Assembly: GCF_002355415.1 (NCBI RefSeq)
Contig: NZ_AP014936.1
Span: 3,038,001 to 3,102,000, forward strand
Direction: 5' to 3'
Source: Sulfurifustis variabilis
GTDB taxonomy: Bacteria; Pseudomonadota; Gammaproteobacteria; Acidiferrobacterales; Sulfurifustaceae
Length of the DNA stretch: 64,000 bases
The notes below the pieces were generated by a model. That model did not search any database, was not told the origin of the DNA, and was given only the letters and a program-made list of their open reading frames with translations. How positions within the stretch are numbered: position 1 is the first letter of the stretch; each line of letters opens with the position of its first letter. The translations under genes and the position numbers were made by a program. Below are positions 54,843-63,486 of the stretch, one piece after another.

Positions 54843-55116
54843 GAGTCCTCCTGTTGTCGGTAAGCGATGTTGTTGGGGCGCAAACCGGGGCCTGGTGTGC
54901 GTTGATCTCGGACGACGTAATTTGATGAAACCGTGGCCATTGGCCCGGACTCTCGCATCGGCGCGGCAAACGCAAGTTTTTCAGGCCCGCAACATACGCC
55001 CGCAACGGCGACCAAGTGCCGGGGAAAGACGCCCGAACCCGCCATTTACCCTCGGCATCCGATCCCCTGTGCCGTGGCATCCTGCCGCCCGTGTCGCGGA
55101 AGAGCGCGACCGGACC

Positions 55117-55461
55117 ATGCCTGCCCGGGGACCGACCAACGTGCCCACAGAGAAAACGAAGGCCAAGGACCAAGCGAACGACGCCGCGAAGACTCTGGAG
55201 CTGGCCGCCGAGCCCAACCCCCGCACCTTGTCCGACATGCTCGCGAAATACGGCCCCTTGATGGAATTCCCGGACGTCGCCAGCGCCCTCAAGCGCCAAA
55301 GCGATCGTGCCGTTCGCGTCGCGCTGTCGCGTCGCAATCCGCCGCGCTGGGCCCGGGAACTTAAGAAGGCGCGGGTGCGACACGGCCGGCGCGTGTTCTT
55401 CCGCACGCGCGATGTCGCGCTGCTCATCGAGCGCGACATGCCTCTCGCCGACGATGAGTAG
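55117..55461 (+). CDS. Small excisionase-like / DNA-binding protein upstream of traF
   Basis: A 114-residue protein from the ATG at 55117 (GTG at 55141 is possible). The C-terminal part LSDMLAKYGPLMEFPDVASA and VFFRTRDVALLIERDM has the helix-turn-wing look of short excisionase/MerR-type proteins. The N-terminus is charged and disordered. It overlaps traF by 8 bases, so it is co-translated with transfer genes. It diverges from the S49 remnant across a 274-bp gap with no other feature seen. Confidence 0.5.
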   Translation: MPARGPTNVPTEKTKAKDQANDAAKTLELAAEPNPRTLSDMLAKYGPLMEFPDVASALKRQSDRAVRVALSRRNPPRWARELKKARVRHGRRVFFRTRDVALLIERDMPLADDE

Positions 55462-56422
55462 CCGCGCGCTGGCAAGGGGGCGGTCGGCTGCGCTGGCCAT
55501 CGCGGTCGCCCTGTGCCTGGGAAACGCCGCATTCGACACCGCGCTCGCCAATCCGGAGGGCGTCGAACCGGCGCGGTTCTTCGAGCGGCACGGCGAGGGA
55601 TGGTTCTGGTACGAGAACCGTTCGCCCGCGCAGGCGCCGCCAGAGGAGCCAAAGGCTGCGCCGGCGCCGCCGAGCACGGACGAGACCGAGGATCCTCCCC
55701 CGCTGTCGGCCGAGTGGCTTCGGGTGAATCTGCCGAAGTACCTCGACCGGGCGATCGACGAGCCGACGCCGGAAAACGTCCGCGCCTATTACTACCTCAA
55801 TCGGGTCTGGCTCGACAAAGGTAACAAGTTCTCCGATGTCGCCCAGGAGGTCGTCACCCAGGACGCTTTTCTGGACGAGACCACCCGCCGCCCGCTCGCG
55901 ACCTACGCGGCCAACGAGATGAGCCGGCAGGCCGGTCTTGCGCGCGCGGACGCGCTGCAGGAGATCGCGCGCCAGGCGGGGATCTACTTCTTCTTCCACT
56001 CGCAGTGCCGCTACTGCGCGGTGCAGGCACCCATCCTCAAGACGTTCGCCGAGGCCTACGGCTTCGCCGTGATCCCGGTGTCGCTCGACGGTCAGCCGCT
56101 CCCGGACGGTCTCTACCCGGATTACCGCGTCGACAACGGACAGGCGCGGCGGCTCGGCGTGGAACAGACGCCCGCGATGTTCCTGGCGCGCCCGCCGGAT
56201 CGCGTGGTCCTACTCGCCCAGGGCGCGCTCGCCTTCGCCGAGCTCGCCGAGCGCGTGACGATGGCGGGCAAGCAGCTCGGGCTCATCGACGACGACCGCT
56301 TCGACCGCACCCGGCCGATCCAATCCGTGCCGTCCACCGCCGAAATCCGCTTGGAAGGCGGCGACGCGATGACCCCGGAGAAATTGGTCGAACAGATCCG
56401 CAAGAACGCGAGGGTACGCTGA
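55454..56422 (+). CDS. traF: F-type conjugal pilus assembly protein TraF
   Basis: The 322-residue product begins with a signal peptide (SAALAIAVALCLGNAAFDTALA). GEGWFWYEN near the mature N-terminus is characteristic of TraF. The second half is a thioredoxin-like fold with FFFHSQCRYCAVQAPIL (CxxC) and cis-proline region GVEQTPAMFLA. TraF is a periplasmic, disulfide-isomerase-like factor for the mating-pair pilus. It is followed directly by traH, the order found in F and SXT elements. Confidence 0.88.
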   Translation: MSSRALARGRSAALAIAVALCLGNAAFDTALANPEGVEPARFFERHGEGWFWYENRSPAQAPPEEPKAAPAPPSTDETEDPPPLSAEWLRVNLPKYLDRAIDEPTPENVRAYYYLNRVWLDKGNKFSDVAQEVVTQDAFLDETTRRPLATYAANEMSRQAGLARADALQEIARQAGIYFFFHSQCRYCAVQAPILKTFAEAYGFAVIPVSLDGQPLPDGLYPDYRVDNGQARRLGVEQTPAMFLARPPDRVVLLAQGALAFAELAERVTMAGKQLGLIDDDRFDRTRPIQSVPSTAEIRLEGGDAMTPEKLVEQIRKNARVR

Positions 56423-57840
56423 TGAACGCACTCCGTGCGATGAAGCCGTTGATCATGGTTTCTGCGCTGCTCCTTCCTTCACTGGCGCACGCGTCGCTCC
56501 AGCAGGAGCTCGATGGCATGTTTGGGGACATGACCAACTACACCTCCCCGGGCACCTATGAGACCCAGCGCCGCGGCGTCATTTCCGGCGGTTCGTTCGT
56601 CAACCGCACCCGCATCATGCAGGAGAATCTGATCGGCTTCGTGCCGCCGAGCGCCTCGGCGTCGTGCTCCGGGGTCGATCTCTACGGCGGCAGCTTCTCG
56701 TTCATCAATACCGACCAGCTGGTGCAGCTGCTGCGCTCGATTGCGGCCAACGCCAGAGGCTACGCGTTCCAGCTCGCGCTCTCGGCGATGTGCGAAAAAT
56801 GCATGCAGAACATCGAGACGCTGCAGAAGAAGATCCAGCAGTTCAACCAGTACTTCTCGAACTCCTGCCAGCTCGCCAAGGGGCTGGTGACCGACGCCCG
56901 CGACTCCTTCCGCAACCAGGCGATCACCTCGCAGGCGATGACCGCGCACTTTCGGGGCTTCGGCGATCTCTTTACCTCCTGGTCACAGGACGACGGCATG
57001 ACCCCCGAGCAGAAGGCGAACCAGGTGGCGCGCGACGATGTAGTGAGGAACGTCGAGGGCAACCTGGTGTGGCGCGCATTGAAGCGCCACAACGCGGCCG
57101 CGTGGTTCGCCAACGGCGACGACGGCCTGCTCGAGGCGATCATGAGCATCACCGGCACGGTTATCGTCGGCGAGCTCTACGAGGACACGGGCGCCGGCGG
57201 GTGGACCCGGCGGACCACCATCGTTCCGCCGCGCCGGATCACCATGCGCGACATCATCCACGGCAACCCGAGCGCGACCATCTACCGTTGCAATACCTAC
57301 GACGCGGACGGCTGCACCCAGCTCTTCGATGCCTCAGGCAGCCCCATCCTGCAGACCGTGGCCATCACCGGCATCAAGCAGCACCTCGAAACCACGCTCC
57401 TCGGCGATGACGCCAAACCCGGCATCGTGGCCAAGTTCGCGCGCAACGTCGGCGACACAACCCCTTCGGAACGGGCCCTGCTCGCGGCCCTCCCGGAAGG
57501 CATGGGCGGCATGATCCGCACGCTCGCGATCAAGAGCGAGCCGGTGGCGACTTTCTGGGTGCGGGACTCGATCGATTACATCTCGCTCGACATGGCCTAC
57601 ACGCTCCTCAATTCGTTCATGCAGGCCGCCGAGACCGCGGGCAAGCTCAACGCGCATGCGGAAACCAAGGAACTCCAGAAGATGCTAAGCGAGGCGCGTG
57701 ACGCCCTGGGCCAGGAGTACGAGGCCCTACAACGCGACAAGGGGCCGCGCAAGCGGATGATCGAGGCCTACAACGCCTACCTCAAGGCCTACGACCACCG
57801 CAGCTACACCATGTCGCGCAAGTCCCGCCCGGGCCTGTAG
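56422..57840 (+). CDS. traH: F-type conjugal pilus assembly protein TraH
   Basis: A 472-residue protein with a signal peptide (ALRAMKPLIMVSALLLPSLAHA), then DGMFGDMTNYTSPGTYETQR, RTRIMQENLIGFVPPS and CGVDLYGGSFSF-like residues (SCSGVDLYGGSFSFINTDQ), all typical of TraH. A CEKC pair (AMCEKCMQNI) lies about residue 118. The ATG overlaps the traF stop (TGATG). TraH is an outer-periplasm component of pilus extension and mating-pair formation. Confidence 0.92.
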   Translation: MNALRAMKPLIMVSALLLPSLAHASLQQELDGMFGDMTNYTSPGTYETQRRGVISGGSFVNRTRIMQENLIGFVPPSASASCSGVDLYGGSFSFINTDQLVQLLRSIAANARGYAFQLALSAMCEKCMQNIETLQKKIQQFNQYFSNSCQLAKGLVTDARDSFRNQAITSQAMTAHFRGFGDLFTSWSQDDGMTPEQKANQVARDDVVRNVEGNLVWRALKRHNAAAWFANGDDGLLEAIMSITGTVIVGELYEDTGAGGWTRRTTIVPPRRITMRDIIHGNPSATIYRCNTYDADGCTQLFDASGSPILQTVAITGIKQHLETTLLGDDAKPGIVAKFARNVGDTTPSERALLAALPEGMGGMIRTLAIKSEPVATFWVRDSIDYISLDMAYTLLNSFMQAAETAGKLNAHAETKELQKMLSEARDALGQEYEALQRDKGPRKRMIEAYNAYLKAYDHRSYTMSRKSRPGL

Positions 57841-57877
57841 CCGAGCGGGCCCACCTAACCCAAGGCGCACCGAGAGA

Positions 57878-60800
57878 ATGTGGGAGATCTACTCCATCGG
57901 CGACGCGGCGTATCTGGAGATGATCCTGAACGCCGTGGCCATGATCACCGGCACCGGGGATTTCCAGGTGGCGGTGAAGATCGCCTTCCTGCTCGGGGTC
58001 ATGGTGGTGCTGTTCCAGGCGATCGCCCAGGGCGGCCGCGGCATCAACTTCGGCGCGCTCCTGATCGGCTGGATCCTGTTCAGCCTGCTCTACGGCTCGA
58101 CCGCTCGCGTGAGCATCACCGACGTTTACAGCGGCCAGGTCCGCACCGTCGCCAACGTCCCCTATGGCGTCGCGGCGGTCGGGTCGATCATCTCGCAGGT
58201 GAGCTACCAGCTCACCCGGATCTTCGAGACCGCGTTCTCGACGCCGGCCATGACCAGCACCGGGTTCGCCTCCTCGATCCAGACCCTGGCGAAGGTGCGT
58301 CAGGGCGTGGTCGATCCGATCTCCCTGGGGCGCGCCAACTCGCCGAACCCAAACGACGACATCTTCCGCAGCTGGCAGAACTACATCAAAGACTGCACGC
58401 TGGTGGGCGTCGACGTCAACCAGAAATCCATCGACTCGATCTACCGCACCGCCGACCCGTTCGAGGCGGTGCGCTTCGACTCGGATCTCTACGGCACGCA
58501 GATCTTCGTCAACGGAACGACGACGCAGCCGACCTGCACCCAGGCGTGGCAGACGCTGCGCGATGTGACGACCGGCACCCAATTCGTACCGGTGCTGGTC
58601 GAAGTACTCACGGCCAAGCTGAACGAGCGCAACATGCCCAACCCGATGCCGGCGGACGCGGCCATCGCGTCCGCGCTCACGAGCCTGAACCAGGGAGCGG
58701 TCAGCGCCCAGGACTACATGCTCGCCGCCGTCCTCCTGCCCGCCCTCGAGGACGCCGTGGTCGGCAAGCACCTCTCGGAGCAGGCGTTCACCCACGCGGT
58801 GATGGCGCGCGATGCGGTCGAGAAGCGCAACACGCAGTGGGCGGCGGAGCAGTCGCTCTTTGGCACCATCGTGCGGCCGATGATGACCTTCTTCGAAGGG
58901 TTCGTGTACGCGGTGACGCCCATAATGGGTTTCCTGATCGGGCTCGGCCAGGTCGGGGTAATGGTGGCCGCGCGCTACGTACTGACGCTTCTATGGATCC
59001 AGCTCTGGATGCCGAGCCTCGCGATCATCAACTTATATATAAGCATGGTGGCGACCACCAAGATGGCGGCGCTGGCCTCGGCGCAGCAGATGCCCCTGCC
59101 CTCCTTCGGCGGGCTCTATGAGCTCGACCAGATGCTCGCCAACTGGATCTCCACCGGAGGCATGCTCGCCGCTTCGGTGCCGGCGATCTCGCTGATGCTG
59201 GTCTACGGGGCGAGTTCGGTGACGGCGGCGCACCTCGCGCGCCGGCTCGAAGGCCGCGACCACATCGACGAAGGGATCGCCACGCCACAGACCGTTTCTG
59301 CCGGTCCCGTGGTGGCAAGCGCGGCGATGTACAGTCGCGACATGGTCGGTGGCATGCGCTACACGGGCCAGGAGGCGGTCACGCCGTCAATGTCGATCTC
59401 CGACAATCGCGCGCAGGCGCTGAGCACCGCCTTCAGCGACACGGCTACGGCCGAGAACATATTCAGGCACAGCAAGGAGATCGGAAGACAGGTGCAGGCC
59501 TCGAGCGCGAGGGCCGACAGGCTGGTGAACGACGTAATCAGCGGCATAGACGGATCGGCGCAATGGGCTCAGAACGAGCGCGACGGACTTGCCGGAATAC
59601 TGAGTGGTGAATTCGGAATGAGAGCGGGAGGGGCCGCAGTCGGCGGCGGGCTCCAGACAAAACTACAGAGCACCTACGGTACCGAAAGAGCGGCCAAGAT
59701 CATGGAGGCTATCCGCAACATCGAGCAGACAAACGGCAGTAAGAGCATCGAGGCTCTGTACAAGGAAGCCGTGACCGACGACTTCAAGGCCGGGACGGCC
59801 AATGCCTGGAGCAACGCCATGTCGGAGGAGAACCGCAAGGCAGTTACAGCCAGCACCGGCACGGGCATGAGAAGTGATGTCAACCTCGTTCAACTATCAA
59901 ACCAGTTGGCGAACGATGTCGGCCTCTCAAAACAACTCGAAGAAGCTTCACGCGCGGTCGGCGTCGAAGGTGCTGCGCAGGATTGGGCCAGAGCACGAGT
60001 TTGGGCTTTTGGTGGCGATACGACCAAAGCCGTTGCGGCCGGCCGTCTCGTGGCGCTCGACAACGCCGCCGCAGCAGGAGACAACAAGGCGAACGCCGCG
60101 GTACTGACCGTGGTAGCGGCCGCGCTGGGGCACGGAACGTCTTACAGGGCGGACATGCCGAGCGAGAAGACGGCTGCCCTTGAAAGCGGCCAAGCGCAGG
60201 CGCAAGGCGACAAGATCGAAGGGCTAGTCAACGGCGCGATGACCAGTCCGTCCTTCGCCCCCGACACTCACCACGCAGAGTCCCGGGCTGAAGTCGCCGG
60301 GGCACGTACGGCCGCCTTCAGCAAGCGCGGCGGACAGCAAGAGAAGATGCTGCTGGACAACCTCGCGCGTCAGCTCGGCACGGACGGCCTGGTCACGGGC
60401 GAGGCATCTTACGCGCGCACAGCGACCGAAGTCGCCTCCGGAACGCTGAAGTCGGCCGACGACCTGACCCGCTACGCGCTCCAGCACGGTGCCCAGACCT
60501 TCTTCGCAGGCGTCAAAGGGGCTGCCGCCGGATGGCAAAAAGGGCTCGATGCCGTGCAAGGCGAAAACGCTCGTCGTGCCGCTGCTGGCGAGAGACCCCT
60601 CTCCATCTTCGAGAGCGCAACGATGATCGCGGGGCAGATGGAAGGGACGAGCCGGCAGGAGGCGCTGCGGGTCTACGAAGGACTGCGCCAGGCCGCAGTC
60701 GGCTATGCGAGAGAGAGTCTGGGTCTCACGCCGGCGCAGGCGCAGTACTATGCCTACCAGCAGACCAACACGCTCGGGCGCCTCATGAACCTCGGCGCCG

Positions 60801-60994
60801 AGCAGGTCGGCCTTCATACTCCAAAGGATGAGGCGCTACGCCAGGCGATCTTCGACGAAGAAAGAGGCAATGCCCACAGCACAGATCTGATCGCCCGAGG
60901 GATCGCAGGAACGGCGCGAAGCGGCAATCAGCAATATCTGGAGACGGTGCGCGAAATCAACAGGGTGCGGCAGTTCTCCGATAAGCAACCGTAA
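57878..60994 (+). CDS. traG: F-type conjugal transfer protein TraG (mating-pair stabilisation, N-terminal membrane domain)
   Basis: A 1038-residue protein. The first 470 residues are the TraG_N membrane domain with hydrophobic segments (IAFLLGVMVVLFQAIAQ; FGALLIGWILFSLLYG; PIMGFLIGLGQVGVMVA; MLAASVPAISLMLVYGAS). The C-terminal half is soluble, alanine-rich and helical; in F this part stabilises mating pairs and limits redundant transfer. GAGAGA precedes the ATG, 37 bases after traH. Length is normal for SXT/F-like TraG. Confidence 0.9.
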   Translation: MWEIYSIGDAAYLEMILNAVAMITGTGDFQVAVKIAFLLGVMVVLFQAIAQGGRGINFGALLIGWILFSLLYGSTARVSITDVYSGQVRTVANVPYGVAAVGSIISQVSYQLTRIFETAFSTPAMTSTGFASSIQTLAKVRQGVVDPISLGRANSPNPNDDIFRSWQNYIKDCTLVGVDVNQKSIDSIYRTADPFEAVRFDSDLYGTQIFVNGTTTQPTCTQAWQTLRDVTTGTQFVPVLVEVLTAKLNERNMPNPMPADAAIASALTSLNQGAVSAQDYMLAAVLLPALEDAVVGKHLSEQAFTHAVMARDAVEKRNTQWAAEQSLFGTIVRPMMTFFEGFVYAVTPIMGFLIGLGQVGVMVAARYVLTLLWIQLWMPSLAIINLYISMVATTKMAALASAQQMPLPSFGGLYELDQMLANWISTGGMLAASVPAISLMLVYGASSVTAAHLARRLEGRDHIDEGIATPQTVSAGPVVASAAMYSRDMVGGMRYTGQEAVTPSMSISDNRAQALSTAFSDTATAENIFRHSKEIGRQVQASSARADRLVNDVISGIDGSAQWAQNERDGLAGILSGEFGMRAGGAAVGGGLQTKLQSTYGTERAAKIMEAIRNIEQTNGSKSIEALYKEAVTDDFKAGTANAWSNAMSEENRKAVTASTGTGMRSDVNLVQLSNQLANDVGLSKQLEEASRAVGVEGAAQDWARARVWAFGGDTTKAVAAGRLVALDNAAAAGDNKANAAVLTVVAAALGHGTSYRADMPSEKTAALESGQAQAQGDKIEGLVNGAMTSPSFAPDTHHAESRAEVAGARTAAFSKRGGQQEKMLLDNLARQLGTDGLVTGEASYARTATEVASGTLKSADDLTRYALQHGAQTFFAGVKGAAAGWQKGLDAVQGENARRAAAGERPLSIFESATMIAGQMEGTSRQEALRVYEGLRQAAVGYARESLGLTPAQAQYYAYQQTNTLGRLMNLGAEQVGLHTPKDEALRQAIFDEERGNAHSTDLIARGIAGTARSGNQQYLETVREINRVRQFSDKQP

Positions 60995-61045
60995 TTTTTT
61001 GCAGGCAAGACCGCGGCTCGGCGGTGTCCTTCGTGAACAGCATAG

Positions 61046-61789
61046 TTAGTCGTCTGAGTCTCCGAACATGTTCCCGGCCGAATCAACTGCACCATCCATT
61101 GGAAGGCCTGTCGCAGGATTAGTGACGCTCATATCGTGATGCCAGCGCTCGTTTGAGGAATACGACGATCCATCGGACTCTACTGGGGTTGATCTCGCGT
61201 AGTCGCGCAGATTTAGCACCGCGAGCACGATCACCACCGGCGATACCGCAAGCAGCAGCGTCAGCAGGCAGCGCAGTACCGCGCGCGTGCGGCACGGCGG
61301 CCAGCCCATCTGCAGGCCGCGGTCCCAGGCCCGGTAGAGATATCCCATGCCTGTCCAGGCGGCGATGCGGTCGACCCAGGGCCCGGGGGTGACTCCGAAA
61401 ACCGCTGGAAGATTCAAATACAGGATTGCCGCGCCGATCAGGAAGACCGTATGCCACCACCAACCGAGACGCCGGCGCGGAGTGACCCTCACGTATGGCC
61501 CGCTCGACTCCAGCGCAGAGAGCGTCGTCTCGATACTCGCGCGCCAGCTGTCGCGGTTGTCGATCCGCGCCAGCCCCTGCGAGATCTGCGTGAGTTCCAG
61601 CGCCAGGTCTTCGAGCCGGCGTTTCGTCACACCCGGCAGATAAGCCGCGGCCCGTGCGGCTCGTTCGACAAGTTCCCCCTGGCGGATGCCGAAGCGCTCC
61701 TCGAGCAGCTTTGCGAGGCGTTTGCCGTAGCGCTTGGCGAGTGCACGGTCGGAGGTCCTGAGGGTCGCGATGTCCATCCATGACAGCAT
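61046..61789 (-). CDS. Two-TM protein of unknown function beside traG
   Basis: From the ATG at 61789 (preceded by AGAAGGGGTGG) the product has 247 residues. The N-terminal 105 residues are basic and helical; hydrophobic segments are at about 111-130 (WWWHTVFLIGAAILYLNLPA) and 173-193 (CLLTLLLAVSPVVIVLAVL). The C-terminal tail NPATGLPMDGAVDSAGNMFG is a motif I recognise from other small mobile-element proteins of unknown role. In SXT-like elements an entry-exclusion gene lies after traG; that would fit the position, but not the strand, so it is only a guess. Confidence 0.6.
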   Translation of the reverse strand: MLSWMDIATLRTSDRALAKRYGKRLAKLLEERFGIRQGELVERAARAAAYLPGVTKRRLEDLALELTQISQGLARIDNRDSWRASIETTLSALESSGPYVRVTPRRRLGWWWHTVFLIGAAILYLNLPAVFGVTPGPWVDRIAAWTGMGYLYRAWDRGLQMGWPPCRTRAVLRCLLTLLLAVSPVVIVLAVLNLRDYARSTPVESDGSSYSSNERWHHDMSVTNPATGLPMDGAVDSAGNMFGDSDD

Positions 61790-61830
61790 ATGGCCACCCC
61801 TTCTAAACGCAACGTTGTGGTGTCTGGCGG

Positions 61831-62730
61831 CTACATCCGGATACGGCGTCCGCACAGACCGACGACACGGCCGATGATCTGCATGTCCGATTCCGACCCG
61901 TCCGGCTTGAGCGGGTAATCGACCGTCAGCACATCCCGGTAGGCCCGGCGGTCACGCAGCACGCTGACCTGGCCGGAGCTGGCTTGCTGCAGCCGCCGGA
62001 CCATGAGCGCCCCGCCCAGTGTTATTACGTAAATACCGCTGCGCAACTGCTCGGGGTGAGTGGTGTCGCAGACGATGTAATCGCCGGGTCTGATCGTGGG
62101 GTGCAGCGCGTCATCCTGAACCCGAAAGCCCACGCAGCTGTCCGCGGACGCACGAAGCTCGGTTTCCAACAGCTCGCGCGTGAATCCGATTGCCATCACC
62201 GGCCGCGCGCCGCGCGCGGGCGGCCAACTCTCGAGCCGCTCGAGCTCATATACAGGCACGGGAATGAGCGCTTCTCCCTCGGCGGATCCGGCCTGATGCT
62301 CCGCGTACCAGTACTTCAGCTCGTACGCCGAGATCCGCTCGACCTCCGGTACTCGCAGCTCGAATGCCGCGTTGTAGGCCGCCGCGTAGGCCGCGCGCGC
62401 GTCTTCACTGTCGTCGCGATCGTGCCGCAGGAGGTACTGCTCGTAGTTCTGCGCGATCGCCGCTCGTATGACGCGCGGCAGTTCGCGCATGGGCCCGCGG
62501 CCGGTCACAAGCCATTCGATGTTGACGCGCACGGCTTCGGCGAGGCGTACAAGATGCGGACGCGACGGCTCCCCGCTCGAAAAGTAGTGGCGCAGCCCCG
62601 TCTGTGAGATCCCGGCAAGCTTGGCGAGGTGGTTGACGCTTCCAGCGAGCTCAGCGAGCGCGTGCATGCGCTCGCGAAACTCCGCGAAATCGTGATTTGT
62701 GATCAAAATACTGCCGCTGGTCTGCCGCAT
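61831..62730 (-). CDS. CI/SetR-like repressor with S24-type domain lacking catalytic dyad
   Basis: A 299-residue repressor. N-terminal helix-turn-helix (HLAKLAGISQTGLRHYFSSG, about 37-56) and a C-terminal S24/LexA-like domain with DDALHPTIRPGDYIVCD and ALMVRRLQ. The S24 Ser normally in the G-D-S-M position is Ala, and the Lys normally in V-K-R is Arg, so RecA-stimulated self-cleavage is not expected. The gene diverges from the transglycosylase and the FlhD-like gene, the place of setR relative to setCD in SXT. It probably controls transfer genes. Confidence 0.78.
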   Translation of the reverse strand: MRQTSGSILITNHDFAEFRERMHALAELAGSVNHLAKLAGISQTGLRHYFSSGEPSRPHLVRLAEAVRVNIEWLVTGRGPMRELPRVIRAAIAQNYEQYLLRHDRDDSEDARAAYAAAYNAAFELRVPEVERISAYELKYWYAEHQAGSAEGEALIPVPVYELERLESWPPARGARPVMAIGFTRELLETELRASADSCVGFRVQDDALHPTIRPGDYIVCDTTHPEQLRSGIYVITLGGALMVRRLQQASSGQVSVLRDRRAYRDVLTVDYPLKPDGSESDMQIIGRVVGLCGRRIRM

Positions 62731-62744
62731 AATGCCGTTTGTCT

Positions 62745-62790
62745 GGCTACTATAGCGATATTTAGCTAGTGCCGGCTTAAATCTAGCTTA
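62745..62790. promoter_or_regulatory. Operator-like repeats between repressor and transglycosylase genes
   Basis: TTAGCTAGT (62762-62770) and ATCTAGCTTA (62781-62790) form an inverted pair around a GC-rich spacer, and a looser AT-rich match (CTACTATAGC) lies just to the left. The divergent 106-bp region is the expected position of repressor operators. Confidence 0.45.
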
Positions 62791-62836
62791 CGTTTCATCC
62801 TATGCAATAGGGAAATATCGAGCGGGGAAAACCCTC

Positions 62837-63433
62837 GTGTTTTCAGTCACGGAAGACGGCCGGGCGAAATCAGCGTCGATTGTTGGATTGATCGTGTTGG
62901 CAGCCGCGCTTTATAGCACACCCGCCCCGGCCATCGATTTACGCGGCTCCTTGTGGGAGCGCGCCGCAAGAACCTACCAGCTCGACCCCTACCTCCTCTA
63001 CGCCGTGGCGATCGCCGAGAGCCTGGTCGCAAGGGGGGATTCCCGCATCAGCCCGTGGCCGTGGACGATCCGCACCCCCAAGGGGTCGATCTACGCCCGC
63101 ACCCGCGAAGAGGTCGAAGCCAGGCTTCGCCTCGAGCTTGCCCGGTGGGGCGAGCGGGCGAATTTCGACGTGGGCCTGATGCAGATCTCCACTTCCTGGC
63201 ACGCCTGGCGGGTCCGCTCGCCGGTTGACCTCCTGGAGCCCGAGGTGAATCTGCGGATCGCGGCCGAGGTGCTGTCCGACGCGCTGCTGTCGTCCCCGAA
63301 CGACCCGGTCCTCGGCATCGGGCGCTACCACTCATGGCATCCGAATCGCGCTCGCTGGTACGGCGAGCGCGTCTTCGAGATCTATCGGCGGCTGATCGCC
63401 GAAGTCACGGAAGCGCGCACGGTCAAGCCATAG
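62837..63433 (+). CDS. Lytic transglycosylase, SLT-type, associated with conjugation
   Basis: A 198-residue protein with GTG start. A signal peptide (IVGLIVLAAALYSTPAPA, about 14-32) leads to the mature SLT domain with the catalytic glutamate in YAVAIAESLVARG and FDVGLMQISTSWHAW. Such periplasmic enzymes open peptidoglycan for assembly of the type IV secretion machine. Full-length for the family. Confidence 0.82.
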   Translation: MFSVTEDGRAKSASIVGLIVLAAALYSTPAPAIDLRGSLWERAARTYQLDPYLLYAVAIAESLVARGDSRISPWPWTIRTPKGSIYARTREEVEARLRLELARWGERANFDVGLMQISTSWHAWRVRSPVDLLEPEVNLRIAAEVLSDALLSSPNDPVLGIGRYHSWHPNRARWYGERVFEIYRRLIAEVTEARTVKP

Positions 63434-63486
63434 AAAGCGCGCACTAAAACACACGAGCAACATGATGGACTATGGAGGGTAGAACA

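Noticed and set aside
54823-55999. Minus-strand frames opposite the excisionase-like gene and traF
   Set aside because: Arginine-rich antisense translations with no recognisable features; traF has a signal peptide and CxxC on the other strand.
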